From an uncultured beta proteobacterium (GTDB lineage Bacteria > Pseudomonadota > Gammaproteobacteria > Burkholderiales > Rhodocyclaceae): DNA of 45,853 nt. Below, in pieces: positions 45,651 to 45,853 of this stretch (position 1 is its first letter; each line of letters opens with the position of its first letter). The stretch covers positions 1-45,853 of the forward strand of contig CAISOB010000038.1 in assembly GCA_903886975.1 (NCBI GenBank), read 5' to 3'. The notes beneath the pieces are model-generated. The model did not search any database. It was not told the DNA's origin and was given only the letters and a program-made list of their open reading frames with translations. The position numbers were made by a program, and so were the translations under genes.

Positions 45651-45853
45651 CATGAACATGTCCTGGAGCGAATGCTGGCGCGGTTGGCGCAAACACCGGA
45701 AGCCATGAAAATCCGCCGCCGAACGGTAGAGCACGTCTTCGGCACGCTGAAATCCTGGATGGGCTCGACGCATTTCCTGACCAAGACACTGCCCCGAGTC
45801 AGTACGGAGATGAGCTTGCATGTCCTTGCGTACAACCTGAAGCGAATAATGAA
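45651..45853 (+). pseudogene. 3' fragment of an IS1182-type transposase gene (runs off the window)
   Basis: In frame from 45651 the translation contains LARLAQTPEAMKIRRRTVEH, then VFGTLKSWMGSTHFLTK and TEMSLHVLAYNLKRIM. This is the conserved C terminus of IS1182-family DDE transposases, with the catalytic Glu in TVEH. The N-terminal DDE part is absent, replaced by group II intron sequence, so the copy is truncated and inactive. The frame is still open at the last base. Confidence 0.85.

Noticed and set aside
45278..45835. A 185-codon minus-strand open frame across the intron and transposase fragment
   Set aside because: It spans the junction of two elements whose identity is clear on the plus strand, so it cannot be a conserved gene.

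Overview
The window reads as chromosomal DNA of a betaproteobacterium. GC is high, and the housekeeping set (DUF465 protein, GreB, FolE, HtpG, RlmJ, RluA, a stand-alone GspE/PilB-type ATPase, a glycine-rich RRM protein, a VIPAKAGIQ-type dispersed repeat) fits Rhodocyclales or Nitrosomonadales best. That placement is inference from gene content; no rRNA or other marker is present.

Region 1 (1-15.2 kb) is a surface-protein locus. It holds a TpsB/FhaC-type outer-membrane transporter with an ESPR-like leader, then a 3,004-residue exported protein built from about eight DUF11 repeats, about eleven SdrD-B-like repeats and a degenerate OmpA-like tail. The third gene encodes a 1,230-residue predicted outer-membrane barrel whose ATG overlaps the giant gene's stop (ATGA). 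No TPS-domain exoprotein (TpsA) is present, so what the transporter carries is open. This is one of the two most unusual parts of the window.

Region 2 (15.2-37.0 kb) is ordinary core chromosome: a DUF47-PiT phosphate uptake pair, azlCD, greB, an FGGY kinase with a 2-hydroxyacid dehydrogenase (probable operon ending at a strong terminator), gnd convergent to them, htpG behind a near-consensus sigma-32 promoter, a hypoxanthine-DNA glycosylase, a Cys-rich secreted protein, a GspE/PilB ATPase, a second 2-hydroxyacid dehydrogenase, rluA, an AEC transporter, folE, a nitronate-monooxygenase-like flavoenzyme, an RRM protein, rlmJ, a MazG-like protein and a CitE-like lyase.

Region 3 (37.4-44.8 kb) is a lower-GC block, all on the minus strand: a PAS-AAA-Fis sigma-54 activator, thiolase, AtoE-type short-chain fatty-acid transporter, BKACE/DUF849 beta-keto acid cleavage enzyme, PanE/ApbA-type reductase and an SDR. 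Between activator and thiolase lie a sigma-54-like promoter and, about 100 bp upstream of it, a large dyad with a 22-bp-spaced direct repeat. Together they suggest an inducible pathway: acid import, oxidation to a beta-keto acid, cleavage with acetyl-CoA, thiolysis. The substrate is unknown.

Region 4 (44.8-45.85 kb) is mobile-element debris: the 5' part of a group II intron joined to the 3' part of an IS1182-type transposase gene running off the window. With the GC shift, this suggests region 3 was acquired horizontally.
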